Source of the DNA: JAHEGP01 sp963751595
Lineage (GTDB): Bacteria > Pseudomonadota > Gammaproteobacteria > Pseudomonadales > JAHEGP01
Length of the DNA: 64,000 bases
NCBI GenBank assembly: GCA_963751595.1
Contig: CAVVVC010000001.1
Span: forward strand, 558,001-622,000
Reading direction: 5' to 3'
The notes under the pieces are model-generated. The model did no database searches. It was given only the letters and a program-made list of their open reading frames with translations, and had not been told where the DNA came from. Below are positions 52,982 to 61,893 of the stretch, in pieces (position 1 is the stretch's first letter; each line of letters starts with the position of its first letter). The position numbers and the translations under genes are program-made.

Positions 52982-53488
52982 GCTACTCCAGTCGTTAAAA
53001 AGCTTACGGCGAAAAAGTGGTCTTTCCATGTAATCGAAACAAGCTGCTAAGTCGCAGCGAACTCAGCCAGTATTACGTGGGGCTTGGGAAAGCGGATCGA
53101 CGCCTTGTCAGGATAATCCACTGCGCTACAGTTTTCGTCGGGCGGCTGGTCCGACGCTGGAGCACGACCGAACGAGCCTTCACGGCTTTCTAAAACCTCG
53201 CAACGATTCCTCCCCACAACCCCCGACGACGGTTCTGCTATTTGCGCCAGTGCGGCGATGCGTGCCAGGAAGGGCGGACGGCACTCAGTGTTTCAGGTTC
53301 CTGATTCAGAGGTGTGACAGCCCATGGTAGGAAGAGCGCTCGCTACACTCGCATGGGTCAGTTCCCTTTGGGTGGGGGTGAGGAGTGGCAGGGGAACCGA
53401 CATATTTGTGACTGGAAAAGGTCAGGCACAAACGGCATGATGGGGAATGGAGAGCATCAGTCTCGCCGATTACAATAAGGAGTGCGCC
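52982..53488. other. Divergent intergenic region, no supported gene
   Basis: About 500 bp between the fasciclin gene (minus) and the CHAD gene (plus). It should hold both promoters. Nothing else recognised. The plus-strand frame from 53447 extends the CHAD gene but lacks a ribosome site. Confidence 0.4.
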
Positions 53489-54385
53489 ATGGCCTACCGC
53501 CTTCGCAGAACCCGATCCGTGCAGAGCAGTGTACGCCTCGTTGCCGGCGAGCAAATCGACAAGGCAATCGCGGAGATCAACGACCCGGATCTCGATCGCC
53601 ACGAGACGGTCCACCAGGTGCGCAAACGCTGCAAGAAGCTGCGAGCCCTGGTTCGTATCGTGCGCCCCCGGTTCTGGGCCTTCGGGGAAAAAAACAGCTT
53701 TTTTCGCGATGCCTCTCGAGAGCTGTCCTACCTGCGAGACGCGCAGTCGGTGGTTGAATGCTTTGAAAGCCTGATCGAAAACAGTGGCGAACAGGTCGAC
53801 GGCGAGCGATTTGCCGCTATCCACGGGGAGTTAATCCATCGCCGCAACCAGGTCGGCGACGATGTCGCGGGACTGGACGCAAGACTGGAGGCTTTTCTGC
53901 AGCAGATGCACAAGGCCCGCCCCGGGGTCGATCACTGGGTGATCGATGACATCGGCTTTTCCGCTCTAAGCGGCGGACTGAAAAAGACTTACCGGCGCGG
54001 CCGTAAAGCGCTGCGGATCGCGCAGGCAGACCCCACCACCGACAATCTCCATGAACTGCGCAAGCGGGTGAAGTATCACTGGTACCATGAGCGCCTGTTG
54101 CGAAACACCTGGCCGGCGATGATGAAGGCCGAGCGCAGGGCTGCGGACGGTCTTGCCGACCTGCTGGGTGACGAGCACGACCTGGCGGTGCTGCAGCAGA
54201 CCATAGACAACGAGCCGGACCGCTTCGGCGAGGAGCCTGACAGGCAGGCACTGGCGGAACTGATTGCCCAGCGTCGGCGGCAGTTGCAAGCCGAGGTATG
54301 GCCTCTGGCCGCGCGGGTGTTCGCTGAGAGCCCTAAAGCCCGAGCACGGCGTTTCAAGCACTACTGGAAAGTCTGGCGGCAGTGA
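53489..54385 (+). CDS. CHAD domain protein
   Basis: A 298-residue CHAD protein. CHAD folds into two four-helix bundles with conserved His, Lys and Arg that bind polyphosphate. The basic helices are visible as ETVHQVRKRCKKLRALVRIV and NLHELRKRVKYHWYHERLLR. No CYTH (triphosphatase) domain is fused or adjacent. AAGGAG upstream of ATG 53489 supports the start. It is convergent with the MscS gene, 9 bp apart. Confidence 0.88.
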   Translation: MAYRLRRTRSVQSSVRLVAGEQIDKAIAEINDPDLDRHETVHQVRKRCKKLRALVRIVRPRFWAFGEKNSFFRDASRELSYLRDAQSVVECFESLIENSGEQVDGERFAAIHGELIHRRNQVGDDVAGLDARLEAFLQQMHKARPGVDHWVIDDIGFSALSGGLKKTYRRGRKALRIAQADPTTDNLHELRKRVKYHWYHERLLRNTWPAMMKAERRAADGLADLLGDEHDLAVLQQTIDNEPDRFGEEPDRQALAELIAQRRRQLQAEVWPLAARVFAESPKARARRFKHYWKVWRQ

Positions 54386-54394
54386 GCATCAGGG

Positions 54395-55474
54395 CTAACG
54401 ATTGCTGTCAGGGGTTTCGCGGTTGATGAAGAGCGTGCGGGTGGGGTAGGCGAATTCGATGCCCTGTTCGAGAAAGCCGCGGCAAATACCAAGGTTGATC
54501 TGCTGCTGGATATCCATGTAAAGGGCGTAGTCCGGTGACAGCACGTAGTAGACCACCTCGAAGTCATAGGAACTGGCACCGAAACCCTTGAAATGGGCGC
54601 GATCGAATCGTGTGCTGCTGATGCCCTCGACGATTCTCCGTACCATCACCGGGATGGCTTCGAGCTGGTCCGGCGTGGTCTGGTAAATCACGCCGAAGGT
54701 AAAAGGGACCCGGCGCTCGTACATCCGCTTGAAATTGCGGATTCGGCTGTTGAGCAGGTCCGAGTTGGAAAATATCAGTTGTTCGCCCGAGAGACTTCTG
54801 ACCCGAGTGGTCTTGATGCCAATTTTCTCGACCTCACCGAGGAGGTCACCCACGATGATAAAGTCGCCAACCACGAACGGTTTGTCCATGACAATTGAAA
54901 GCGACGCGAACAGATCACCCAGTACGTTTTGGACGGCAAGCGCAATCGCAACGCCCCCGATACCGAGGCCAGCCACCAGTGCGGTGACGTCGTATCCCAG
55001 GTTGTCGATGACCAGCAGCACGGCGACTGCCCAGATGAACAGCCGCGCCACAAAAGACAGGCCCTGTACGGCGGACACCTTGCCCGGGTCGGAGTCGCGG
55101 CGGGTAGCGGAAAACCATGCAATGTACTCAGAAACGGCTCGATTGGCCCAGATTGCTATCTGCAGGGTAACGAAGGTCAATGCGACCAGATTGACGAAGC
55201 GCTCCACCGAGCCAAGCTCGAGAAATCGTGTGCCCGCCCAGAGTGCGACTATTAGCAAGGAAAACCGGCGGGTGGATTCCAGGGTAGAAGCCAACAGGTC
55301 ATCCGCGACGGTTTCGGTCAACTTGCTGAAACGCAGGAGGTTGCTTTTGAGCAGGCGAAACAGCAGCGCCAGCAGCAGATAGACCAGCGTTGCCACGATT
55401 GCTGCCAGCGACCAGGAAAATACGTCGTTGCCTGCAAACTCGATGGAGCGCAGTGGCGGTATCAACTCTTCCAT
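54395..55474 (-). CDS. Small-conductance mechanosensitive channel (MscS family)
   Basis: About 359 residues. Four or five membrane helices end in the pore-lining TM3, LVAGLGIGGVAIALAVQNVL, followed by the beta domain LFASLSIVMDKPFVVGDFII and the C-terminal domain. It opens on membrane stretch to release solutes during osmotic down-shock, which suits an organism with osmolyte carriers. I chose ATG 55474 (MEELIPPLRSIEFAG), because the longer form has an Arg/His-rich extension without similarity. Confidence 0.88.
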   Translation of the reverse strand: MEELIPPLRSIEFAGNDVFSWSLAAIVATLVYLLLALLFRLLKSNLLRFSKLTETVADDLLASTLESTRRFSLLIVALWAGTRFLELGSVERFVNLVALTFVTLQIAIWANRAVSEYIAWFSATRRDSDPGKVSAVQGLSFVARLFIWAVAVLLVIDNLGYDVTALVAGLGIGGVAIALAVQNVLGDLFASLSIVMDKPFVVGDFIIVGDLLGEVEKIGIKTTRVRSLSGEQLIFSNSDLLNSRIRNFKRMYERRVPFTFGVIYQTTPDQLEAIPVMVRRIVEGISSTRFDRAHFKGFGASSYDFEVVYYVLSPDYALYMDIQQQINLGICRGFLEQGIEFAYPTRTLFINRETPDSNR

Positions 55475-55820
55475 AGAGACATGTCCTGCGGTGAAGGGGG
55501 AATGACGCCGCCGATGCATTGGCCTTTCACAGGCGTGCTTCAGCACTTTGTGCTCGGGTATGCGGGCAAGTTCGATGACAGCATTGCTTTTCCCGGCAAA
55601 CTCGAACGGGAGGTTACGTTGCGCAGCACCGGGGCATCGTCGCCAGCGCGAAGCCGACGCCCTGTATACGATAATTCGGCGATGGCTCGCTGCGGGTAGT
55701 TTAGAATTCGCCGCTTCGGCGACCCACCATAGCGCCCAAGCTCATGGTGACACATTCGTTTTCGCTGAACACGGATGATAATATCAGCGCTCTGGTTTTT
55801 GAAGTCACTGCGGTTTATGT
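55475..55820. other. Divergent intergenic region, no supported gene
   Basis: About 345 bp between the MscS gene (minus) and the sulfotransferase gene (plus). Both promoters should be here. I see no repeat or RNA structure. Confidence 0.4.
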
Positions 55821-56603
55821 ATGCACATTCTGCTTGTCGGCCCGGCAAAGTCCGGTACCACGGCGCTTTTCTTTGCGATACGCGAGTCGTTGGACGGGAG
55901 CGTGTTGACACTGTTCGAACCCCAAAACTCTGCCCAAATGGAAGCGGTTTTTACCGCCAGCGGCCATGACCACACGCTCACCAAAGTACTTCTGGGCGAG
56001 GCCGCCAACAGTGATTTCGATTTCACCCGGCCCGATAGAATCGTCTACATCAGCCGAGACCCCAGGGATAACGTAATCAGCCGTCTGCTGTACAGGGCCG
56101 CTTTGTTCAAACGCATGGGGAACCTTGCCGCTTTCAGCGAATACGAGGCACTGATTCGCGCCAAGGTCTCGGGTGAGCCGATTTCGGTGCAAACACTTTT
56201 TCAGGAGTCATTGCGCCTTACGGGCGCTGACCACGAATGGAGCGGGCTGGGACTCAAGCGCGCCTGCGATAGCGCAATACGGTTTGTCCAGACCGTTGAA
56301 AATAGCTGGGTACTGAAATTCGAAGATCTTGTCGATGGCAAGCTCGCCGCCGTTGGCGATTACCTGGGTTTCGAGGTCAAGCAGGGTACCCGGGTGGGGA
56401 AGGAGTACAGCCGGGTCGAACGATCACGCGCCTACGGGGAATGGGTCAACTGGTTCACTCCCTCCGACGTCGAATTTTACCGGCCGCTGTTTGCCGAGTA
56501 TATGGATATCTTCGGATACGATGACGACTACTCACTGGAGGGTAAGGCTCCCATCAACCGATCCCATTCCATCGACTACATACAGCAGTTCAAGCCGACT
56601 TGA
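55821..56603 (+). CDS. Sulfotransferase family protein
   Basis: A 260-residue P-loop protein. The PAPS-binding start MHILLVGPAKSGTTALFF is the 5'-phosphosulfate loop, and VYISRDPRDNVISRLLYR is the 3'-phosphate-binding region. These define PAPS-dependent sulfotransferases. The acceptor (a polysaccharide, lipid or small molecule) is unknown. No glycan cluster is around it. Small Zn-ribbon and haemoglobin genes follow on the same strand but probably belong to other units. Confidence 0.82.
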   Translation: MHILLVGPAKSGTTALFFAIRESLDGSVLTLFEPQNSAQMEAVFTASGHDHTLTKVLLGEAANSDFDFTRPDRIVYISRDPRDNVISRLLYRAALFKRMGNLAAFSEYEALIRAKVSGEPISVQTLFQESLRLTGADHEWSGLGLKRACDSAIRFVQTVENSWVLKFEDLVDGKLAAVGDYLGFEVKQGTRVGKEYSRVERSRAYGEWVNWFTPSDVEFYRPLFAEYMDIFGYDDDYSLEGKAPINRSHSIDYIQQFKPT

Positions 56604-56697
56604 CTGACCTGCAGCCAACACGCAATACCGGGTGGAAGGCAGTGTACCCGGCTAAGTAACGGTCAACCCCGGCGCGCGCCAACAAAGCGAACTTCCC

Positions 56698-56865
56698 ATG
56701 AAGAAAAGTGACTTGCCAGTGAAAACCTGCCCGGTCTGTAAGCGCGATTTTACCTGGCGCCGCAAGTGGAAGGCGAACTGGGACGAGGTGCGTTACTGCT
56801 CGCAGCGGTGTCGCCGCAATCGCTCGGGTGTCTCTGGGGCGGGCGCTGACAGCCCACAGCTTTGA
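56698..56865 (+). CDS. DUF2256 zinc-ribbon protein
   Basis: A 55-residue protein of the DUF2256 family. It has CPVCKRDFTWRRKWKANWDE and then VRYCSQRCRRNR, that is, two Cys pairs that would hold one zinc. DUF2256 genes often sit beside photolyase or cryptochrome-like genes, but none is visible here. The function is unknown. ATG 56698 is the only sensible start. Confidence 0.82.
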   Translation: MKKSDLPVKTCPVCKRDFTWRRKWKANWDEVRYCSQRCRRNRSGVSGAGADSPQL

Positions 56866-57157
56866 TGCAGCCCGGCCATCACCGGATCTTTCCCGCGGCT
56901 GCGTCACGGTTCGGGCAGACCTTTTACCTGACTGCAGGGCCGCTGCTTTTGTCGAGGCGGCACCCCCGAAAACCGGTTGCCTGCCTGCACCCCTGCGTGC
57001 AATACCAGTAGACTTTATCGGGTGCTGGTTTTATCCTGCGACAACGCGGATCAGATCAAGCTTTCCGCTGCCCGGCGACATGCTCGAAAGAAGGACGCAG
57101 GCGGGCCCTGCCGGAGACCAATACGGTACTGATAATCATAACGCGGTGAGGGGTCTT

Positions 57158-57514
57158 ATGAGCACATTGTACGAGAGAATCGGTGGTGAGGCTGCGGTTG
57201 ACCTGGCTGTCGACAAATTTTACGACAAGGTCCTGGCCGATGAGCGGATCAACATGTTCTTCGACAACCTGGACATGGTTGCCCAGGCCAGAAAACAAAA
57301 AGCTTTCCTGACCATGGTTTTTGGCGGCCCCAACGATTACACCAATAAAGATATGCGAACCGGCCATGCCCATCTCGGACTGAACGATGAGCACTTCGAC
57401 GCAGTGGTGGAAAACCTGGCCAACACACTCGACGAACTCGGCGTCAGCAGCAGCGATATCCAGGAAGTCGGGGCCATTGCCGAGAGCGTGAGAGACGACG
57501 TTCTGAATCGCTGA
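57158..57514 (+). CDS. Group 1 truncated haemoglobin
   Basis: A 118-residue haem protein with the two-over-two globin fold. It begins STLYERIGGEAAVDLAVDKF and has FLTMVFGGPNDYTNKDMR with the proximal His in TGHAHLGLNDEHFDAV. Group 1 members bind oxygen and detoxify nitric oxide. The start at ATG 57158 follows GTGAGGGG. A small unidentified gene starts 61 bp later. Confidence 0.92.
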   Translation: MSTLYERIGGEAAVDLAVDKFYDKVLADERINMFFDNLDMVAQARKQKAFLTMVFGGPNDYTNKDMRTGHAHLGLNDEHFDAVVENLANTLDELGVSSSDIQEVGAIAESVRDDVLNR

Positions 57515-57575
57515 AGGGGTGCCAGACTGCTGCGGCCCGCGTCCTGGATCGACTCCAACGGGAGGCGGCTTGCAA

Positions 57576-57782
57576 ATGGCGACTGAAAGGTCTGATTTTT
57601 CGGCAGCACGCTTGGCTGAGGCCGAGTTGTTGCTGGGCAAGTCGGAGCAGGCGTTGCTACAGGCGCTGGTCGACCTCGATGCCGAGCACGCGTTTCCCGA
57701 TGATGCCATTCACTGGGCCCGGGATAAGTTCGAAACCTTCAAAGCCGGGAACAGAGAAAAATTTGTCTCAACACCGTCGTGA
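57576..57782 (+). CDS. Small protein of unknown function
   Basis: A 68-residue soluble helical protein from ATG 57576 with GGGAGG upstream. It has AEAELLLGKSEQALLQALVD and PDDAIHWARDKFETFKAGN. I do not recognise a family. It follows the truncated haemoglobin gene closely and could be co-transcribed with it. Confidence 0.55.
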   Translation: MATERSDFSAARLAEAELLLGKSEQALLQALVDLDAEHAFPDDAIHWARDKFETFKAGNREKFVSTPS

Positions 57783-57911
57783 GACAATTGTACGCAGACG
57801 ATAACAGGCATCGGAGAGCGATGTTGGTTTGCGCCATCGCCGATGCATGTGGTGGTGAGGGCTTCGTAACCATCAGCGCGCTCCCGGTTAAAGAAGGGCT
57901 GGATTCCTATT

Positions 57912-59213
57912 GTGAAGAATGCTGGAAAGGGTGACAGCGAATCCATCGCCCGCTACGTGGCTGCAATGGCGCAATGTGAGACCGAGTACGAGCACCCGGG
58001 CGCGCCCGCACCCAAGCCGTCAGTATCCACCGTCCTCAAGCTCGATGAGCTTGATATGGCGGATACCATTGCAGGGACCTGGGCTATCCACTCCGCTAAC
58101 GCCGGCCTGTTTGCAAACTCAACCTGGGCGCTGGACTCTAGAAATTACGCATCCGTGGCCGAGGCACATTTTCAGTACCTGGCGGCCTGGGGAGCAAGCA
58201 GGCTTGAACAAGACTACAGGGGAAGGGTCAATGCCCTGAAGCCGGCTGCCGCTGCGGTTCGCATCGTCTCCAATCGCAATCTTTCGCCACTCACCCGTGC
58301 CATCCGGGGTATTGACCTGCTCATCTTTCCGACCGGTTTCGTGAACATGGTCGATGCATTTATGCGTGGCTACATTCAGGCATCGAGCAGCGGCAAAGAG
58401 CAAGGCGTTCTGGTTGCTACCGGTTCCGTTGATTCCGGGCTGGCTTCGGACCTGATTGGCGGAGACGCGATCTGGCGGCTGTTGAAGTCTGATTTCGAAG
58501 CGGCCCGGGAGTGGCTGAGCTACATCGTCAATCCCATGTTGCTCAATGAAGTCATGCCCGCCGACTTGCAAGTGGTGGATGATGAGACCATGAAAAACAT
58601 CCTCGCCGGCGCGCGGGGCTTCTTGCAGGGCAAGCTCTATCCCGGGGACGCGGCGGATGAATCCGGGGTTTTCCAGTTAACGCCCCAGGTCGCCTCTGCC
58701 AATTACCAGGTCATGGTATTTACACTGTTTCACGAGCTGTGCCACGTGGCTCTGGACGGTATGCTGGACCTGGCTGGTACTGAGAAGGAATCGGCCATTG
58801 ACCTCGCAGCCCTGCAACTCTACTACTCGTACTTTGCTGAACCGCGAGAACGGCGCAATCCCGAGATCGTTTTTCCCGCCAGAAAAGCACAGCTGATCTT
58901 CGGCCCAGCCGGTTTTTACATGATCACGATATGTCGACAGTATGTGCGCATGCTGTTCCGGCATATATGCGCCGAAGACAAGCGTGCTGTGCACTCGCCA
59001 GACCCGGTTGCAGGGATCAAGAATTCGATCGTACAGTTGATGGTCAGACGGAATGACCTGGGCTTGGCGGTAGCCAGACTGGCCGAAGAAGATGGCGTAT
59101 TGGCCGGGGATCTGTTGAATGCCCTGGCTGAATCACTGGTCATGGAAATGGCGATCAAGCAGCTATTCAAACCCGCTGACAAGGTGCAGATCACGCCGAT
59201 GGGTGCGCTGTAG
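57912..59213 (+). CDS. Protein of unknown function with a gluzincin-like HExxH motif
   Basis: A 433-residue protein with no signal peptide. The key feature is FHELCHVALDG near residue 277, followed about 17 residues later by KESAIDLAALQ. This gives HExxH and ExxxD, the zinc-ligand arrangement of gluzincin metallopeptidases. A hydrophobic helix (GIDLLIFPTGFVNMVDAF) precedes it. I know no characterised relative. The start is GTG at 57912; ATG at 57966 is the next option. It may be a protease or a structural relative. Nothing in the neighbourhood indicates a substrate. Confidence 0.7.
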   Translation: MKNAGKGDSESIARYVAAMAQCETEYEHPGAPAPKPSVSTVLKLDELDMADTIAGTWAIHSANAGLFANSTWALDSRNYASVAEAHFQYLAAWGASRLEQDYRGRVNALKPAAAAVRIVSNRNLSPLTRAIRGIDLLIFPTGFVNMVDAFMRGYIQASSSGKEQGVLVATGSVDSGLASDLIGGDAIWRLLKSDFEAAREWLSYIVNPMLLNEVMPADLQVVDDETMKNILAGARGFLQGKLYPGDAADESGVFQLTPQVASANYQVMVFTLFHELCHVALDGMLDLAGTEKESAIDLAALQLYYSYFAEPRERRNPEIVFPARKAQLIFGPAGFYMITICRQYVRMLFRHICAEDKRAVHSPDPVAGIKNSIVQLMVRRNDLGLAVARLAEEDGVLAGDLLNALAESLVMEMAIKQLFKPADKVQITPMGAL

Positions 59214-59390
59214 CCAGGCCGGGCAAAGCCCGGGGAAGGTGTTGATGAAAGCGGGGCAGGGAAGGTCTTTTTGATTGTTCCAAGATGATTGGACATGCGG
59301 GCCAAGTGTAGATAGTGTGTTAGCCGTGCAGTCTGGCCACATGGCTTCGCTGTCAGGATCAACTCAATAACTACAACAAGGAAACGCATT
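59214..59390. other. Short intergenic region with a GC hairpin
   Basis: A perfect 6-bp stem CCGGGC / GCCCGG with an AAA loop at 59219-59233 lies just after the metalloprotease-like gene. There is no T run, so it is at most a weak terminator. Confidence 0.4.
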
Positions 59391-60173
59391 ATGAAAAACA
59401 TGACATCTCCCCGGGCAATGCTCGTAGCCGCTATTTCGGTAGTGTGGGCAAGCAGCGCCGTCGCCCAGCGCCCGCCACCCAGCTTCGCCGCCGTCGAAGG
59501 CTACATGTGCAATTTTGTGGAAGGCAAGGAGCGAAAAGATCTCGACAAGGTCGTCAAGAAATGGAACAAGTGGATGGACGATTCCGAAGGCACCCCCTAC
59601 AGTGCCTGGATTCTCACACCTGTGCTGCGCTCGACGAATATGCCGGCCGATGTCGTCTGGCTGGGGGTTTGGCAAAATGGCTTCGATATGGGGCAGGGGA
59701 TGCAGGCCTGGATGACCGGTAACGATGGCCTGGCGGCAGAAATCAATGAAGTGCTCGACTGCGCGGAACACTCCAATGCCGCCGCGATGAATATACGTCC
59801 CCCGGCCGAGGGATGGCCAACGCCGACGGGTGTGGTGGGTTTTGCCGACTGCACCGTTGCCGAGGGCAAAACCATGCCCGAAGCCATGGATGCAAACCGG
59901 GCCTGGGCCCAGCATCTCGACAACATCGGTTCGAAATCCGGTATGTGGGCGTTCTTCCCCGGTGATGGTGGCAACGTGGTGGACTGGGATTACAAGATCG
60001 TCACCAGCTATCCTGATTTCGTCGCCTACGGGGCTGCCTGGGAGGCCTATACCAATGGCCAGGGTTGGGCCCAGGCTCAGCAGATATTTGACGGCACGGT
60101 CAGTTGCGATAGCGCGCGGCTTTATCACAGCACCAATGTACGCAATGGCGGTGTCAACCCGACCTCCGGTTAA
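59391..60173 (+). CDS. Exported protein with an internal tandem duplication
   Basis: A 260-residue protein with a signal peptide (MLVAAISVVWASSAVAQ). The mature part consists of two similar ~105-residue halves. The first has YMCNFVEGKERKDLDKVVKK, then WILTPVLRST. The second has GFADCTVAEGKTMPEAMDAN, then MWAFFPGDGG. Both carry a Cys-x-x-x-EGK start and a helix with paired Trp, and each ends in a Cys (LDCAEHS, VSCDSARLY). The pattern suggests two ferredoxin-like (dimeric alpha/beta barrel) units joined in one chain. No enzyme family is recognised. A hairpin terminator follows. Confidence 0.75.
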   Translation: MKNMTSPRAMLVAAISVVWASSAVAQRPPPSFAAVEGYMCNFVEGKERKDLDKVVKKWNKWMDDSEGTPYSAWILTPVLRSTNMPADVVWLGVWQNGFDMGQGMQAWMTGNDGLAAEINEVLDCAEHSNAAAMNIRPPAEGWPTPTGVVGFADCTVAEGKTMPEAMDANRAWAQHLDNIGSKSGMWAFFPGDGGNVVDWDYKIVTSYPDFVAYGAAWEAYTNGQGWAQAQQIFDGTVSCDSARLYHSTNVRNGGVNPTSG

Positions 60174-60187
60174 ACGTCCAGCGCTAC

Positions 60188-60228
60188 GCGCCGTCGCCCG
60201 GGCTTAAGAGCCGGCGACGGCGCTTCTT
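60188..60228 (+). terminator. Probable terminator of the duplicated exported protein gene
   Basis: A perfect 11-bp stem GCGCCGTCGCC / GGCGACGGCGC with a 14-nt loop, followed by TTCTT. It begins 15 bp after the stop. The T tract is poor, but the stem is strong. Confidence 0.6.
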
Positions 60229-60277
60229 GATATTCTCGAACGCAGCATGAATACCCGCGGATAGAAGCGAAAAATCC

Positions 60278-61846
60278 TTGGTCGCGCTAACGTTGAGCAA
60301 GCTCGATTATGGCGTTCTTGGCGCCTACTTCGTCGTGGTTGCGTTTATTGGCCTGCGGGCGGCGCGGCGAACTCACTCGGGGGAAGATCTCTTTCTAGCC
60401 GGGCGCAGGCTGGGCTGGCTACCCATTGGCTTTTCCCTGTTCGCCTCAAACATTTCCAGCACCACGCTGATCGGGCTGTCGGGCGCGGCCTACGCCTGGG
60501 GAATTGCCGTATCCAATTACGAGTGGATGGCGGCCTTTGTACTGGTCTTTTTTGCCATTTTCATTATTCCCTGTTATCTCAACAGCAAGATTTCCACGGT
60601 GCCGGAGTACCTCGAAGGGCGCTTTGACCGCCGCTCCCGCTCTTATTTCTCGGCGCTGACGATTTGCTCCAATATCCTGGTGGACACGGCGGGCACCCTG
60701 TTCGCCGGGGCCCTGGTCATGCGCATGTTCTTCCCCGAGTTGGATATCTTCACCGCCTGCCTGACCCTGGCGGTGCTGGCTGGCCTTTACACGGCGGCGG
60801 GTGGCCTCGCCGCCGTGGTTTACACCGATGTATTGCAGGCCCTGGTATTGCTGCTGGGTGCTTGCCTCGTCACCTGGTTCAGCTTCGCCGAACTGGATTT
60901 TTCCTGGGCGGCGGTCAAGGCGGCAACCCCGCCAGAAAAACTGTCGCTGATGTTACCCCTGGACGACCCCAACCTGCCCTGGCTCGGCACCCTGGTGGGG
61001 GTTCCCCTGCTGGGTTTCTACTTTTGGTGTACCAACCAGTTTATCGTTCAGCGGGTGCTGGGCGCCCGCAGCATCGCCCATGCGCGTTGGGGGGCCCTGT
61101 TCGCCGGTCTGCTCAAGTTATTAGTGCTCTATATCATGGTATTGCCCGGGATTATGGCCGTTCTCCTGCTGCCGGAGCTGGAGAACCCCGACCTGGTGTT
61201 CCCGACTTTGGTGAGCACCCTGTTACCGGTAGGGCTCTCCGGCCTTGTCTTTGCCGGCTTGCTGGCGGCCCTCATGTCGAGTATCGACTCTACCCTGAAT
61301 TCCGCATCCGCGCTGCTCACCATGGATTTTGTTCGGCCTGCGGAGCGCGGCTGGTCGGCGGGTAAAACCACCTGGATCGGGCGTGGTTTCATTCTGGTTT
61401 TCATGCTGGTTGCGGCGATGGTTTCACCCCTGATACAGCATTTCCCGGGGCTGTTTCATTATCTCCAGTCGGCCCTGGCCTACCTGGTGCCGCCGGTCGC
61501 GGTGGTTTTCCTGTTCGGCCTGTTCTGGCCCCGGGCAAGTGCCAGTGGAGCCTTCAGCACCCTGCTGGGCGGCCACGGGGTATCGGCGCTATTGTTTCTG
61601 CTGTCCACGCTGGGCGTGATATCGCTGCATTTCACCATCATCGCCGGCTTGCTGGGTTTGATCTCTGCAGTGATCATGGTGGTGGCCAGCATGGCCAGCG
61701 CGCCCCCGGCGGAACAACAGCTGGCCGGATTCACCTATCACCGGGCCGACTCGGCTCCCCTGGGGGGGCATTGGTGGCAGGATTACCGACTGCATAGTGT
61801 GATACTGCTGGTACTGGCGATGGCACTGGTGATCGCCCACTGGTGA
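60278..61846 (+). CDS. Sodium:solute symporter (SSS / SLC5 family)
   Basis: A 522-residue, 13-14-helix sodium symporter. It starts DYGVLGAYFVVVAFIGLRAA and has the SSS blocks GWLPIGFSLFASNISSTTLI, ISTVPEYLEGRFDRRSRSY and LVFAGLLAALMSSIDSTLNS (the sodium-site serines). It resembles SGLT-type sugar or small-molecule carriers. The substrate is unknown. No ATG is available: TTG at 60278 or TTG at 60293 must be the start. It is convergent with the next gene. Confidence 0.88.
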   Translation: MVALTLSKLDYGVLGAYFVVVAFIGLRAARRTHSGEDLFLAGRRLGWLPIGFSLFASNISSTTLIGLSGAAYAWGIAVSNYEWMAAFVLVFFAIFIIPCYLNSKISTVPEYLEGRFDRRSRSYFSALTICSNILVDTAGTLFAGALVMRMFFPELDIFTACLTLAVLAGLYTAAGGLAAVVYTDVLQALVLLLGACLVTWFSFAELDFSWAAVKAATPPEKLSLMLPLDDPNLPWLGTLVGVPLLGFYFWCTNQFIVQRVLGARSIAHARWGALFAGLLKLLVLYIMVLPGIMAVLLLPELENPDLVFPTLVSTLLPVGLSGLVFAGLLAALMSSIDSTLNSASALLTMDFVRPAERGWSAGKTTWIGRGFILVFMLVAAMVSPLIQHFPGLFHYLQSALAYLVPPVAVVFLFGLFWPRASASGAFSTLLGGHGVSALLFLLSTLGVISLHFTIIAGLLGLISAVIMVVASMASAPPAEQQLAGFTYHRADSAPLGGHWWQDYRLHSVILLVLAMALVIAHW

Positions 61847-61893
61847 GGCGCCTGGCTCACGGCTGTACCCCCTTCCTCAGTCCGCCGGCTTTA

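Noticed and set aside
55821..56603. Idea that the sulfotransferase and the sulfatases form one sulfate-ester system
   Set aside because: They are 26 kb apart with unrelated genes between, differ in composition, and nothing links them beyond the chemistry.
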